Program-made: the position numbers and the translations under genes
In this document: positions 1-9,192 of the stretch, in pieces
Layout: each line of letters begins with the position of its first letter
Numbering within the stretch: position 1 is the first letter of the stretch
Source of the DNA: Planctomycetaceae bacterium
Lineage (GTDB): Bacteria; Planctomycetota; Planctomycetia; Pirellulales; Pirellulaceae
Direction of reading: 5' to 3'
DNA: 46,067 bases
Assembly (NCBI GenBank): GCA_012729315.1
Contig: JAAYDI010000037.1
Span: 1 to 46,067, forward strand
Notes under the pieces: generated by a model
What the model was told of the DNA's origin: nothing
The model's input: the letters and a program-made list of their open reading frames with translations, nothing else
The model's database searches: none

Positions 1-704
1 GTGGCCTTCGGCCAATTGCGGGATGTAACCGCTGCACGGTGAGGAGGTAGGCAGTCCATGCGAATGGGCCCATCCATGGCATGGATTTGTCCACTACAAC
101 CGGCTCGGAATGACCGAGCCTTTCACCGTCCAGGTCACACCCTACGGGGCGTTGGATCGCCGCTTGGAGGCTGTTGTAGTTGTAGGGTGTGACACGCTCG
201 CGTCACTCGCCGCCTCCACTGTCACGCGGCCGCGTCGCGAGCGACGTCACACCATGACGCTGCCGTTGCGTGGCGCGACTGTACCTGGCGTGGAGTTCCT
301 CGAGCGGTTCCTCGTGCACGTGTGGCCTACTTGTTGGCCGTGCGACGTGGCATGCGTCGTGCCATCTGTTCCGTGTGGGTTACTTCGTGGGCCGTACCGC
401 ACTGCCGAGCAACGCCAATCGCAAGGTCTGTTTCCGAGCGTGCAATCTCACGGGGCGCTGCTGATGGGCTTGCCGGCCCGCTCCTTCAGCACGGCTAACA
501 AGTGAGCCGTGCCACACGGCTAGCACGGCCAATTGCTGCCCAGTGGCAGGGGCAGTAGAATCTGGGTTCCGGTTTCTGAATCAGTCGTCGCGGCGTTGTG
601 AACCGCGCGTCATTTCTGGCCATCCGACCTACTATGGGTTGACAAGTCATGCGGGGGACCGCGATGCGATTCTCGCAGCGACGTGCCGACCGGAGAACGA
701 ATCT
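1..704. other. Leader region without a convincing gene; several inverted repeats
   Basis: No reading frame here has convincing coding character. The first 42 bases are an open frame ending in TGA and could be the tail of an upstream gene, which cannot be tested. A strong AGGAGG-like site at 42-48 precedes an ATG at 58, but that frame gives only a 44-residue, low-complexity peptide. The stretch is rich in inverted repeats: 102-120 (7-bp stem, 5-base loop), 134-145 with 182-193 (12 bp), 187-202 with 236-252 (15 bp, one internal loop), and 490-496 with 505-511, the latter also able to pair with 515-521. These suggest structured RNA or terminators rather than protein. Confidence 0.5.
102..120 (+). 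terminator. Possible hairpin terminator
   Basis: A perfect 7-bp stem (GGCTCGG/CCGAGCC) closes a 5-base loop and is followed by only three T residues, so it is a weak intrinsic terminator candidate for whatever lies upstream of the window. Confidence 0.3.
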
Positions 705-2852
705 GTGAGAACCAGCGACGTTATCACGTTCTTTCGCACGATCCCCATCTTCTACGAACTGGCTGACGCCGACCTGCAGCTGCTGGCTGAGGCGGTGCGG
801 GAGCAGTGTTACACGCCGGACGCTATCGTGATGGAGTTGGACGCGGAGGACATTGGGCTCTTCGTCATCGTGGAGGGGGAGTGTCAGGCGTTTGTCGAGC
901 ATTCGGGATCCGGTGTGGAAGTGGAGGTGCGGCGTTACTATCCGGGCGAGTACTTTGGGGCGGAAGACATTCTGGCGGGCGGCCGGTCGGTCATGCGGGT
1001 TCGCGCTTTGTGTGCCACGCGCGTGCTGATTGTGCCCGCGCTCACCGTCCTCCAGCTGCTGGCATCTTCGGCGCAATTCGCGCGTGCGTTGTGTCGCGTG
1101 TTTGCCAGCGACCTGCAGCGGGCGATCCGGGAGCATCGCGGGATTCAGTTTGTGCATCTGGAGGATTTCCCAGATGCGCGGACCGTCTGCCGGCTGATGC
1201 CGCGCCGCGTGTCGAGCATCTGCCGGGCCATCGCGGTGGCACAGAATCTGGAGTGCGTGACGGTCGCGATGGTGAATCCTTCGGATACGCGTACCCGTTC
1301 GTTTATTCGCCAGGTGCTGTCCGACTATCAGGTTCAGTTCGTAGCGGTGACGGACGAGGATTTCGAAACCCATGGGCGCCGGATCCTCGGCGAGACGGTG
1401 GAGCGCACGGCCTGGACAACATCCTACGAACGCATACTGTTTCAGGATCCGGAAGGGACGCTGCGCCCGCTCGGCGTCACCGACGAGGAGGATCTGCTCT
1501 CGGACATCCTGACAGCCACCATTCGCAGCGCTGCCAGCGACGTGCATTTCGAACCGTACGGGAGTGAGGTCCGCGCGCGGCTGCGGGTCGACGGCCGCAT
1601 GTACGTATTTGGTGAGATGATTCATGCGGCGACGTATCGGCAGCTGGCGTCGCGCATCAAGGTGCTGGCCGAGTTGGACACCACTCGCATTCGCCGGCCG
1701 CAGGACGGGCGGTTCGTGCTGTACTTCGACGACCGCCGCGTGGAATTCCGTGTGACCGTGTCGCCGTGCCATGGCGGCGAGAAGATCGTGCTGCGGGTGG
1801 TGGCGCCCAGCCGGCAGATGAGTGAGCTGTCCAACCTGATCCTCTATCCGCCCCTGCAGCGGCTGGCACGCGATCTGTTCAGCAATCCCAGCGGACTGAT
1901 CCTGGTTACCGGCCCCTCCGGCGCCGGCAAGACGACCACCCTGTACGCGGCGCTCAACAGCATTGTGGCGCGCGACAGCGGGATCAGCGTCGTCACGATT
2001 GAAGATCCGGTGGAGTACGACCTGCCATTCGCGACGCAGATCCAGGTGCATCCCGAGTCGGGGATGGATTTCCCGACCATACTCAAGTCCGTCTTGCGGC
2101 AGGATCCGGATGTGATTCTGGTAGGGGAGATTCGCGATCGCGAGTCGGCGGCCATGGCGGCGGAGGCCGCGACTACCGGACACCTGGTGCTGTCTTCGCT
2201 CCACACCTATACAGCCATCGAGGCTGTGATCCGGATGCGGGACCTGCACGTGGAACCGTACCTCATTGCAGCCGCACTCAAAGGTGTGATCACACAGCAA
2301 TTGGTGCCCCGACTGGTGGCCGGCTGCACGGAATCGGTTCCGCTCCACGATCCCTCCGCTCAACGACTCATCGAACTGGGGATCTGGAATGACCAGATGC
2401 CCAACACGCTGTTGCGCGGCGCCTGCACGCCGGAATTCCCGCTCGGGGGTGAACAGGGCCGTGTGGCCGTCTACGAAATGCTGTCGGTCACCTCGGCGCT
2501 GAGCGCCGTAATCGACCGGGCCGGCGCGATGAGCGAGATGCTGGCATGCCTGGACAGCAGTTGCTTTGCCTCTTTTGGAGAGTACGCCCGTTTCCTGCTG
2601 GCTGAGGGCATCGTCGCGCCTGAGCGGATCGTGGCTGCCGCTCCGTCCGGTCCCGCGCTGATTCGCAAGGGACTCGAGGATGAACCGGGCCGGCATGACC
2701 TGCGTGCCGATCTGGCGCACGCCTGCGGCTGGACCGATGCCCATTCCACAGCGCGGGAGGCGGACCTGGAATCGCTGCCCGACTTCTCACTGGTGACGCC
2801 GGCCGGCGACGAATCGGTCGATGACGGCCGTATTGGCCAGACGGAACCCTAG
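705..2852 (+). CDS. GspE/PilB-family secretion ATPase with N-terminal cyclic-nucleotide-binding domain
   Basis: A 715-residue cytoplasmic ATPase of the type II secretion/type IV pilus family. The first 130 or so residues match a CRP-like cNMP-binding fold (PGEYFGAEDIL stretch). A GspE N-terminal-type domain follows, then the ATPase core with Walker A GPSGAGKTTT at about 403-412, the Asp-box region VTIEDPVEYDLP, Walker B ILVGEIRD and the His-box segment HLVLSSLHTYTA. The C-terminal four-cysteine metal motif usual in GspE/PilB is missing; one Cys remains before GRVAVYEML. GTG at 705 is chosen because GGAG lies at 692-695 and the upstream in-frame part (ATG 543) looks non-coding. No pilin or secretin genes are adjacent. 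The call is firm for the ATPase; the ligand of the cNMP domain is unknown. Confidence 0.85.
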   Translation: MRTSDVITFFRTIPIFYELADADLQLLAEAVREQCYTPDAIVMELDAEDIGLFVIVEGECQAFVEHSGSGVEVEVRRYYPGEYFGAEDILAGGRSVMRVRALCATRVLIVPALTVLQLLASSAQFARALCRVFASDLQRAIREHRGIQFVHLEDFPDARTVCRLMPRRVSSICRAIAVAQNLECVTVAMVNPSDTRTRSFIRQVLSDYQVQFVAVTDEDFETHGRRILGETVERTAWTTSYERILFQDPEGTLRPLGVTDEEDLLSDILTATIRSAASDVHFEPYGSEVRARLRVDGRMYVFGEMIHAATYRQLASRIKVLAELDTTRIRRPQDGRFVLYFDDRRVEFRVTVSPCHGGEKIVLRVVAPSRQMSELSNLILYPPLQRLARDLFSNPSGLILVTGPSGAGKTTTLYAALNSIVARDSGISVVTIEDPVEYDLPFATQIQVHPESGMDFPTILKSVLRQDPDVILVGEIRDRESAAMAAEAATTGHLVLSSLHTYTAIEAVIRMRDLHVEPYLIAAALKGVITQQLVPRLVAGCTESVPLHDPSAQRLIELGIWNDQMPNTLLRGACTPEFPLGGEQGRVAVYEMLSVTSALSAVIDRAGAMSEMLACLDSSCFASFGEYARFLLAEGIVAPERIVAAAPSGPALIRKGLEDEPGRHDLRADLAHACGWTDAHSTAREADLESLPDFSLVTPAGDESVDDGRIGQTEP

Positions 2853-3245
2853 CCCCCAGGCGAAGTCTTGGACCCCGGACGGAGCCCTCGACCACAGTGC
2901 CGGGGCTGCCGGCTGTGTCGGGGCGGTTGGGAGCGGGCTCCGGCCGACCATTGTGGGACGTCGGGCGGCATGGCGACGTCGCACCTCGCACGGCTCCTCG
3001 CCCCGCTGTGCTGCCTTCTGCTATCCCGTGTTGGCGTTTGTGTGTTCGAGCGTTGTTTTGTGTGTTTTGCGCTCCTGCCGTTGAGAAACCCGGGGTTGCA
3101 TCAATCGACTGAAATGCGGATGATACGCGGCCGCGTTGCAGGATCGCGCCTGGGAGCCGCTACTGGTTCCGGGGGCGAGCTGATACGGATGGGCTGGAAC
3201 TGCTCGGGCGAATGGTGAAAAGAAGCCAAGTATGGAGACACGGGC
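2853..3245. other. Intergenic spacer, nothing recognised
   Basis: About 390 bases between the secretion ATPase and the cyclophilin. Short open frames exist but none has a credible start or composition. A T/G-rich patch near 3029-3070 could hold promoter elements, but no clear -35/-10 pair was found. Confidence 0.4.
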
Positions 3246-3989
3246 ATGCGGATCGCTGTGCAATCCCTTCACTTCAGGTTGCTGCTCTGGATGGCGGTCG
3301 GTCCTTGGATTATGGGATGCGGAGCTGACCAGGGCGAACTGCCGACAGCCAGCATTCCGGCCACTCCAACCAGCAGTTCCGACTCGCTGCGGGCCTCGGG
3401 CAAGGCCGACGTGGAACCGTATGCGCTGACCCCCGACAATCGCGAGTTTCAATCGCCGGCGCGTGCCATGGAGGACTACTATCCGGAAGTTGTGATCAAG
3501 ACGTCGCAGGGCGACCTGCGGGTGCGTCTGAACGCCGAGAAATCCCCCCGGACCGTGGACAACTTCTTGTACAACTATGTGGCCAACGGCTACTACGACC
3601 AGACCGTGTTCCACTTCGTGGAGCAGGACTACCTGATCGCGGGTGGTGGCTACACGGCCGAACTGGTCGAGAAGCCGACCAGCACGCCCATACCGTGCGA
3701 GGCGAATAATGGTCTGTCCAACAAGCGGGGCACTATGGCCATGGTCCGCCATCCTGACTTTGCGCATAGTGCCACGGCACAGTTCTTCATCAATCTGGTC
3801 GACAACCCGTCGCTCGATTATCGCCCATCGGATGACGAGACGGGCAGCGGATACTGCGTGTTTGGGGAGGTGATCGAAGGCATGGACACGGTCGACAGGA
3901 TTGCCAGTGTGGCCGTGCAGGATCGCGGAGACTTTGTGAAATCGCCGGTCACGCCGATCGTGATCGAATCGATCACGCGGATCAGGTAG
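3246..3989 (+). CDS. Cyclophilin-type peptidyl-prolyl isomerase-like lipoprotein
   Basis: 247 residues. The N-terminus has basic residues, a hydrophobic stretch and a lipobox-like WIMGC (Cys25), suggesting an exported lipoprotein. After a Ser/Thr/Pro-rich linker, residues about 80-245 form a cyclophilin domain closest in style to PpiA (GGGYT, EANNGL, KRGTMAMVR, AQFFINLVDNPSLDY). Compared with PpiA, the catalytic Arg in FHR is Phe124 and the Gln of MIQGGG is Ala132, so isomerase activity may be weak or absent. GGAG at 3234-3237 supports ATG 3246. It could act as a folding helper or binding protein at the cell envelope; substrate unknown. Confidence 0.85.
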   Translation: MRIAVQSLHFRLLLWMAVGPWIMGCGADQGELPTASIPATPTSSSDSLRASGKADVEPYALTPDNREFQSPARAMEDYYPEVVIKTSQGDLRVRLNAEKSPRTVDNFLYNYVANGYYDQTVFHFVEQDYLIAGGGYTAELVEKPTSTPIPCEANNGLSNKRGTMAMVRHPDFAHSATAQFFINLVDNPSLDYRPSDDETGSGYCVFGEVIEGMDTVDRIASVAVQDRGDFVKSPVTPIVIESITRIR

Positions 3990-4045
3990 TCAGGCCGGAC
4001 GGCCAGCGGGCGCGCGAGAGCGGCGGGCCGCCGGCGATGTTGTTC

Positions 4046-4702
4046 CTACTGCTGCGCGTTAGCAGGCGGCACGACCGCCTGCTGGCTGTGGATCAGGCGG
4101 GCCAGGAGATCGGCTTGCGTATAAATACGTCCGGTCGGTTGGTCGTAGTCCTTGATCGACCGCACTTTGCCCGAGGCGTTCTTGGGCAGCAGGTCGAGGA
4201 AGTCCGGCACGCCGTGGGGCGTCTGACGCTTGGGCAGCGCGTATTTCTCGCCGTCGGGCAGCCGCACGATCGAATTGATCATGCGCTGGCCGCCCGATAC
4301 TCGTGATACCCGATCCAGGCGGTCGTAGATCGAATCGTACGTGTTCACCCGGTGCATGAACCGGCGTCCCTGCCGGGAACGTAATGTGGAGACCAGTGTG
4401 TTGTCGTCGGGCAGTGTATCCGCCAGCAGTTGCGCGCGGTCCGGCGGCCGCCAGCCGGCGGCGGCAAGTTCCTGTAGGACGGCCTTCACGTCCGACTGAG
4501 CGATGATGTCACCCGCCTGGTGCCCCGCCTGCCGACTGAAGTAGTCGGCGACAATCCGCGTAACGTCCTGCGGCGACAGGCTGGCGCCGACGGCCGGCGG
4601 TGGCGCTGTCGCGGGCTGGTCAGCCGCCAGGCCGACAACGAGCAGTGCGATGGTTGTCAACGTGATCCAAACGCGATCGATGCGGCATAGTCCGGTATTC
4701 AT
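4046..4702 (-). CDS. Exported hypothetical protein
   Basis: 218 residues from ATG 4702; an in-frame ATG at 4735 would add 11 residues before what looks like a signal sequence. The N-terminus has Arg residues followed by a hydrophobic run (ITLTTIALLVVGLAA), then Pro/Ala-rich sequence, so the product is probably secreted or periplasmic. The remainder is soluble, with charged helices and a conserved-looking DYDQPTGRIYTQADLLARL segment. I recognise no enzymatic motif. It converges with the cyclophilin gene, the two ends being only 56 bases apart. Confidence 0.65.
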   Translation of the reverse strand: MNTGLCRIDRVWITLTTIALLVVGLAADQPATAPPPAVGASLSPQDVTRIVADYFSRQAGHQAGDIIAQSDVKAVLQELAAAGWRPPDRAQLLADTLPDDNTLVSTLRSRQGRRFMHRVNTYDSIYDRLDRVSRVSGGQRMINSIVRLPDGEKYALPKRQTPHGVPDFLDLLPKNASGKVRSIKDYDQPTGRIYTQADLLARLIHSQQAVVPPANAQQ

Positions 4703-4927
4703 AACGGGGCTCTTCGGATGGCAGCAAGCACACAACTCGTCCTTCCAACTCTAGTATCGGCACGACGCGTTGGCTGCCGTGTATGTTCTGCCCGGTTATA
4801 CCGGATATGCCGGTTTGCCCAGTTTGCCGCAACGTGCGGATTCTTGAAAACGAATTCGTCTTTGAATACACTAGTTATTCATTGAAACTTGTCTTGAGTG
4901 GCACACGGTAGGGTAGGAGACCACGGC

Positions 4928-5155
4928 ATGTCGAGGGCCACGTTTTTCATGCGAGGATGTCCCACCTGTGGTCGGCGTCTACAGATTCGGGTGGAACATC
5001 TGGGTCGGATGGTGCGGTGCAAACACTGCGAGGCCCAGTTCGTGGCTCATGATCCATCGACGTCGAAGGAACCGGCGAACCAGCCTCTGTCGCTGCTCGA
5101 CCGGGCCAATCAGCTGTTGGAGTCGTTTGACGAGTTGCGCGACCACCCGAAATGA
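4928..5155 (+). CDS. Small zinc-ribbon protein
   Basis: 75 residues starting at ATG 4928, with a good ribosome site (GGAG in 4913-4919, about 8 bases upstream). Two CxxC pairs, C11/C14 and C31/C34, form a minimal zinc ribbon (CPTCGRRLQI ... VRCKHC), followed by a short polar helix (LLDRANQLLESFDEL). Proteins of this shape are common in planctomycetes and often serve as zinc-binding appendages, but the function is unknown. Its stop lies one base from the end of the converging aroA. Confidence 0.65.
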   Translation: MSRATFFMRGCPTCGRRLQIRVEHLGRMVRCKHCEAQFVAHDPSTSKEPANQPLSLLDRANQLLESFDELRDHPK

Positions 5156-5156
5156 C

Positions 5157-6437
5157 TCAACGCCGTAGCGATTCCAGGTCGGCGAAGAAGTCGGGATAGG
5201 TTTTCTCCGTGCAGCCGGGGTTGTCGATCAGTACACCCGGGACGCGCAGGCCGACCAGCGCCAGGCTCATCGCCATACGGTGGTCCTGGTAGGTGCTGAT
5301 GCGCGTTCCGCGCAGTGGTCCCGGCGTAATTCGCAGTCCGTCTGGCAGTTCTTCCACGGCAGCGCCCAGCTTGCGGAGTTCGCGGGCCAGGTCGCCGATC
5401 CGATCGGTTTCTTTGTGGCGGATGTGCGCCACGCCGGTGATCGTCGTCGGCCCGCTGGCGAACAGCGCGACGGCAGCGAGCGTCTGGACGGTATCGCTGA
5501 TGTGGTTCATGTCGGCCTGGATTCCCTGCAACGGTCCGCCCGTCACGGTGATCTGCTCGGCGTCGCGGCGCACGTGGCAACCCATGTCTTCCAGGCAGTC
5601 GCAGAACGCCACGTCCCCCTGCAGGGCCTGGGGGCCCAATCCGGTCACGGTGATCTGCCCGCCCGTGATGGCGGCGGCAGCCCAGAAGTAGCTGGCGGCG
5701 GACGCATCCGGCTCGATCGGGTACTCGCATCCTCGATAGTGGGCGGGCGCGTCAACGACGAACCGCTGCATCCGGTCGTTCAGCACCTCGACCCCGAAGG
5801 CCTGCATGACCCGCAGCGTCATCAGCACATAGGGTTGGGATACCAGCGGTCCGTCGAGCAGCAGTTCTACACGGCGCTGCGCATGGGGGGCGGCCAGCAG
5901 CAGGCCGCTGAGAAACTGGCTGGACACGTCGCCGCGGACGGTGGCGGTTCCGCCAGGCAGTCTCTGTGCGGTGATGGCGACGGGGGGGCAGTCGTTGTGT
6001 GCCTCGCTCTCGATGGCAACTCCCAACTGCTGCAGCGTACTGACCAGATCGCCGATCGGCCGCGCCCGCATGCGGGGTGTGCCATCGAGCCGGTAGCGGC
6101 CGGTGCCGGTGGCAAGCAGCGGGGCCAGGAACCGCATCGTCGTGCCGCTGTTGGCCACGTACAGGTCGGCGTCCCGGCAGGGCCAGACTCCCCCGCAGCC
6201 CGCCACGCGGATCTGGCGCCGGTCGTCGCTCCAGGCCAGTGCGATTCCCAGCGCGGTCAGCGCGTCGAACATCACGCGGGTGTCTTCGCTGTCGAGTGTT
6301 CCGTGGAGGGTCGAAGGTCCCGCGGCCAGCGCCGCGCAGATCAACGCCCGGTTCGTGATGCTTTTGGAGCCGGGCGGACGCACTGTGGCATGGACGGCAC
6401 CCATGGGACGGATCGGCAATGCAGGAATGCTTGTCAT
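5157..6437 (-). CDS. aroA: 3-phosphoshikimate 1-carboxyvinyltransferase (EPSP synthase)
   Basis: A 426-residue cytoplasmic enzyme joining shikimate-3-phosphate and phosphoenolpyruvate in the sixth step of the shikimate (aromatic amino acid) pathway. Seen: PPGSKSITNRALI near the N-terminus (substrate-binding Lys and Arg), NSGTTMRFLAPLLATG (PEP site), EPDASAASYFWAAA with the catalytic Asp, and HIRHKETDRI with the catalytic Glu/Lys region. Length is normal for the family. ATG 6437 is preferred over ATG 6485 because a candidate promoter -10 (6484-6489) overlaps the longer start. The gene stands alone on the minus strand, divergent from the cytochrome gene. Confidence 0.96.
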   Translation of the reverse strand: MTSIPALPIRPMGAVHATVRPPGSKSITNRALICAALAAGPSTLHGTLDSEDTRVMFDALTALGIALAWSDDRRQIRVAGCGGVWPCRDADLYVANSGTTMRFLAPLLATGTGRYRLDGTPRMRARPIGDLVSTLQQLGVAIESEAHNDCPPVAITAQRLPGGTATVRGDVSSQFLSGLLLAAPHAQRRVELLLDGPLVSQPYVLMTLRVMQAFGVEVLNDRMQRFVVDAPAHYRGCEYPIEPDASAASYFWAAAAITGGQITVTGLGPQALQGDVAFCDCLEDMGCHVRRDAEQITVTGGPLQGIQADMNHISDTVQTLAAVALFASGPTTITGVAHIRHKETDRIGDLARELRKLGAAVEELPDGLRITPGPLRGTRISTYQDHRMAMSLALVGLRVPGVLIDNPGCTEKTYPDFFADLESLRR

Positions 6438-6483
6438 GGGTCTACCCACATCGGCGGATTCGGATCGTGATCGGCAGTGTGAC

Positions 6484-6511
6484 ATTGTACGGCATCAGGC
6501 TACCAAGTCCA
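6484..6511 (-). promoter_or_regulatory. Candidate sigma-70 promoter of aroA
   Basis: On the minus strand, TGGACT (6506-6511) and TACAAT (6484-6489) are separated by 16 bases. Transcription would begin near 6477, giving a leader of about 40 bases before ATG 6437. Confidence 0.4.
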
Positions 6512-6685
6512 TTCAATGATGGGCTGTGGAGTGTAACCGCTTCGCGGTAAAGAACGGCGGACAAGCAGACAACCGGCGGGCGGCAATGCCGCCCTGATGT
6601 CTGACTGCCAGTTGTTCAGACGCCTGCCGGTGTTGATAATCAACGCTTCAGTGGTGGCAGGATCCGTGGGGGGGAGGAGGCTTTG

Positions 6686-9184
6686 ATGGGTCGTCGAGCA
6701 GGCCGAGATGCGCGTGCGCCGGACGTGGCGGTTACGGCTGCGCGCTCCCCGTCGCGCCGCCGCCGCTGGCTGTGGCTGCTGCTCGTCCCCGTGCTGCTGA
6801 TCGCGACCTGCCTGGCCGCGGACTGGTGGATCTGTTTGCCGGACAGCGTGCAGCCGGCGTACGTCGGGCTCCACACCTGTGTCGAATGCCACGCGGCGGA
6901 GGTGGAGGAGTGGACCGGATCAGACCACGATCGGGCGATGGAACTGGCCACGGACGAGTCCGTACTGGGTGACTTCAACGACGTGCAGTTCACGCAGCAC
7001 GGGTTGACGTCGCGCATGTATCGCGACGGGCGGAGGTTCATGATTCACACCGAGGGCCCGGACGGGCAGATGGGGGATTTCGAGGTCAAGTACACGTTCG
7101 GTGTCCGGCCGCTGCAGCAGTACATGGTCGAATTCGATCGGCCGGCGGACATGCCGGACACCGAAATTGCCCGGCTGCAGGTGCTGCGCATTTCGTGGGA
7201 CACCGAGAAGCGGCAGTGGTTTGACTGTCCGCCGCCGGATGCCCGGGAGCGACTCGGTCCTGACGACCCGATGCACTGGACGGGCATCTCCCAGTGCTGG
7301 AACAACATGTGTGCCTACTGCCACTCGACGAACCTGCGGAAGAACTATGATGTCGAGTCGCGGGTGTACCACACGACGTACGCGGCGATGGACGTGAGCT
7401 GCGAGGCTTGCCATGGCCCGGCCAGCGTGCACGTGCAACTGGCCACAAAGGCGGGTCTGTTCTGGGACCGCAAACGCGGGTACGGACTGGTACGACTCAA
7501 AGGTGCCGACACGCATCCGGAAATCCACTCCTGCGCCCCCTGCCACTCGCGGCGGCGCGTCGTGTACCCCGATTTCCGTCCCGGTGACCAGTACTACGAT
7601 TACTTTGACAACGAGTTGCTCGAGGAGGCGACGTACTACGCGGACGGGCAGATCATGGACGAGGACTACGTGTTCGGGTCGTTCATCCAGAGCAGGATGT
7701 ACCACCAGAACATTCGCTGCTCCGACTGCCACAATCCGCACTCGCTGCGGCTCAGGCAGGAGGGAAACCGGGTGTGCACTGCCTGCCACCAGCATCCGGC
7801 GGCGCAGTATGACACGCCGAAGCATCATTTCCACAAGTCCGATTCCACCGGCGCGTCCTGTGCCGAATGCCATATGCCGGAGACGATCTACATGGAGGTG
7901 GACGCGCGGCGGGATCACAGCATCCGGATCCCGCGCCCTGACCTGAGCGTGGCGTGGGGAACACCCAATGCCTGTACCCGCTGCCATCTGAGCGACGCGC
8001 GGATCTCGGACGACAAACGTGCCGGGTTGCGGCAGTACCGCGACTGGCTCGACGCGGCACGGGCAGGGGACGAGGAGATCCGGGGGGAACTGGCGCGGAT
8101 TGACCAGTGGATGCTGGAGTCGATGCAACAGTGGTACCGGAAGGACGCGTGGGGCGAGAGTTTCGCGCCGGCGCTGGCGGCCGGCCGGCGTGGCGAGGCC
8201 GGCGCGGAGCAGGCCCTGGCCGCCCTGTCTGCCGACCGGCGGCAGCCCGGGATCGCGCGCGCTACGGCGATCCAACAGCGCGCACAACTGCCCCGTCTCA
8301 GTAGCCTGCAGCCGGAGCTGGCGGCGCTGGCCGATCCGGACCCGCAGGTCCGCCGGGCGGCCGTCGCCCGTTTCTACGAGCAGATTCCGGTGGTGGCGGC
8401 GGGCCAGTTGCTCGGGCGCCAGGAGTCCCAGGCGATCCGCGACCACGTGGCGCCGATCGTCCGCCAGCTGGTGCCGCTGCTGGACGACCCGCTGCGCAGC
8501 GTGCGCGCGGAAGCCGGGCGGGTGCTCGCCCGCCTCCCGCTGCAGCTCACCTCGGAACTGCTCAACGGCAGCCAGCGGGAGAAGCTGGACCGGGCCATCG
8601 ACACCTACATCGCCGGCGTACTGGAGGCGAACGACCGCAGTGGCGCGCACGTGGAACTGGGCATCCTGTACGAGTCGCTGGGGCGCGAAACCGATGCGCT
8701 GGCCGCCTATCGCACGGCCATCCGCGTCGAGCCGGGTATGACCGGGCCCCGCTCGAACCTGGCGGAGTTGCTTGAGCGGATCAGTGACCGGCGCGGCGCG
8801 CGGTCACCCGGCGGCCAGCCAGACGTGCGGGACGCCGAGCTGCACGCCGAAGTCAAGCTGTTGCGCCGCGAGGAGCTGGAACTGCTCGCGCGCGACGCCC
8901 GCCTGCTGCCCGACAACCCGTCCGTGCAGTACCGGTACGGTCTGTCGCTGTACCTCAACGGCGAGCCGGAGCGGGCGGAGGTGGCCCTGCGCGCCGCCTG
9001 CAGGCTGGCACCGGCGAACGACGACATTCTGCATTTTCTCGTGATGTTCCTGGACATGTACGAACGTTACGATGAGGCGCTCGAAGCCGCCGACCGGCTG
9101 GTCGGGCTGCGCCCCGACGAGCTGCGCTACCGGCAGCTGCGGGACGCGATCGCGGAGAAACAACGTAATGCGACCAACAGGTGA
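6686..9184 (+). CDS. Membrane-anchored octaheme cytochrome c with HEAT and TPR repeats
   Basis: 832 residues. A basic N-terminus and one hydrophobic segment (about 28-46) anchor or export it. Eight CxxCH heme sites are present: CVECH (65-69), CAYCH (209-213), CEACH, CAPCH, CSDCH, CTACH, CAECH and CTRCH, all within the first half. The second half lacks heme sites and contains HEAT-like repeats (ADPDPQVRRAAVARF, DDPLRSVRAEAGRVLA) and then TPR-like repeats (ELGILYESLGRETDALAAYRTAIRVEP and a second pair near the C-terminus). ATG 6686 follows a strong GGGGAGGAGG at 6671-6680. The family resembles multiheme electron carriers/NrfA-NrfB-like proteins of planctomycetes; the redox partner is unknown. 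Confidence 0.88.
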   Translation: MGRRAGRDARAPDVAVTAARSPSRRRRWLWLLLVPVLLIATCLAADWWICLPDSVQPAYVGLHTCVECHAAEVEEWTGSDHDRAMELATDESVLGDFNDVQFTQHGLTSRMYRDGRRFMIHTEGPDGQMGDFEVKYTFGVRPLQQYMVEFDRPADMPDTEIARLQVLRISWDTEKRQWFDCPPPDARERLGPDDPMHWTGISQCWNNMCAYCHSTNLRKNYDVESRVYHTTYAAMDVSCEACHGPASVHVQLATKAGLFWDRKRGYGLVRLKGADTHPEIHSCAPCHSRRRVVYPDFRPGDQYYDYFDNELLEEATYYADGQIMDEDYVFGSFIQSRMYHQNIRCSDCHNPHSLRLRQEGNRVCTACHQHPAAQYDTPKHHFHKSDSTGASCAECHMPETIYMEVDARRDHSIRIPRPDLSVAWGTPNACTRCHLSDARISDDKRAGLRQYRDWLDAARAGDEEIRGELARIDQWMLESMQQWYRKDAWGESFAPALAAGRRGEAGAEQALAALSADRRQPGIARATAIQQRAQLPRLSSLQPELAALADPDPQVRRAAVARFYEQIPVVAAGQLLGRQESQAIRDHVAPIVRQLVPLLDDPLRSVRAEAGRVLARLPLQLTSELLNGSQREKLDRAIDTYIAGVLEANDRSGAHVELGILYESLGRETDALAAYRTAIRVEPGMTGPRSNLAELLERISDRRGARSPGGQPDVRDAELHAEVKLLRREELELLARDARLLPDNPSVQYRYGLSLYLNGEPERAEVALRAACRLAPANDDILHFLVMFLDMYERYDEALEAADRLVGLRPDELRYRQLRDAIAEKQRNATNR

Positions 9185-9192
9185 ACCTGCCA

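Noticed and set aside
110-505. 131-residue frame at the left edge
   Set aside because: Lies over inverted repeats and has no ribosome site or protein-like pattern.
495-2744. Long antisense reading frame opposite the secretion ATPase
   Set aside because: Composition is His/Arg/Gln-rich, no ribosome site, and the plus strand has clear domain motifs.
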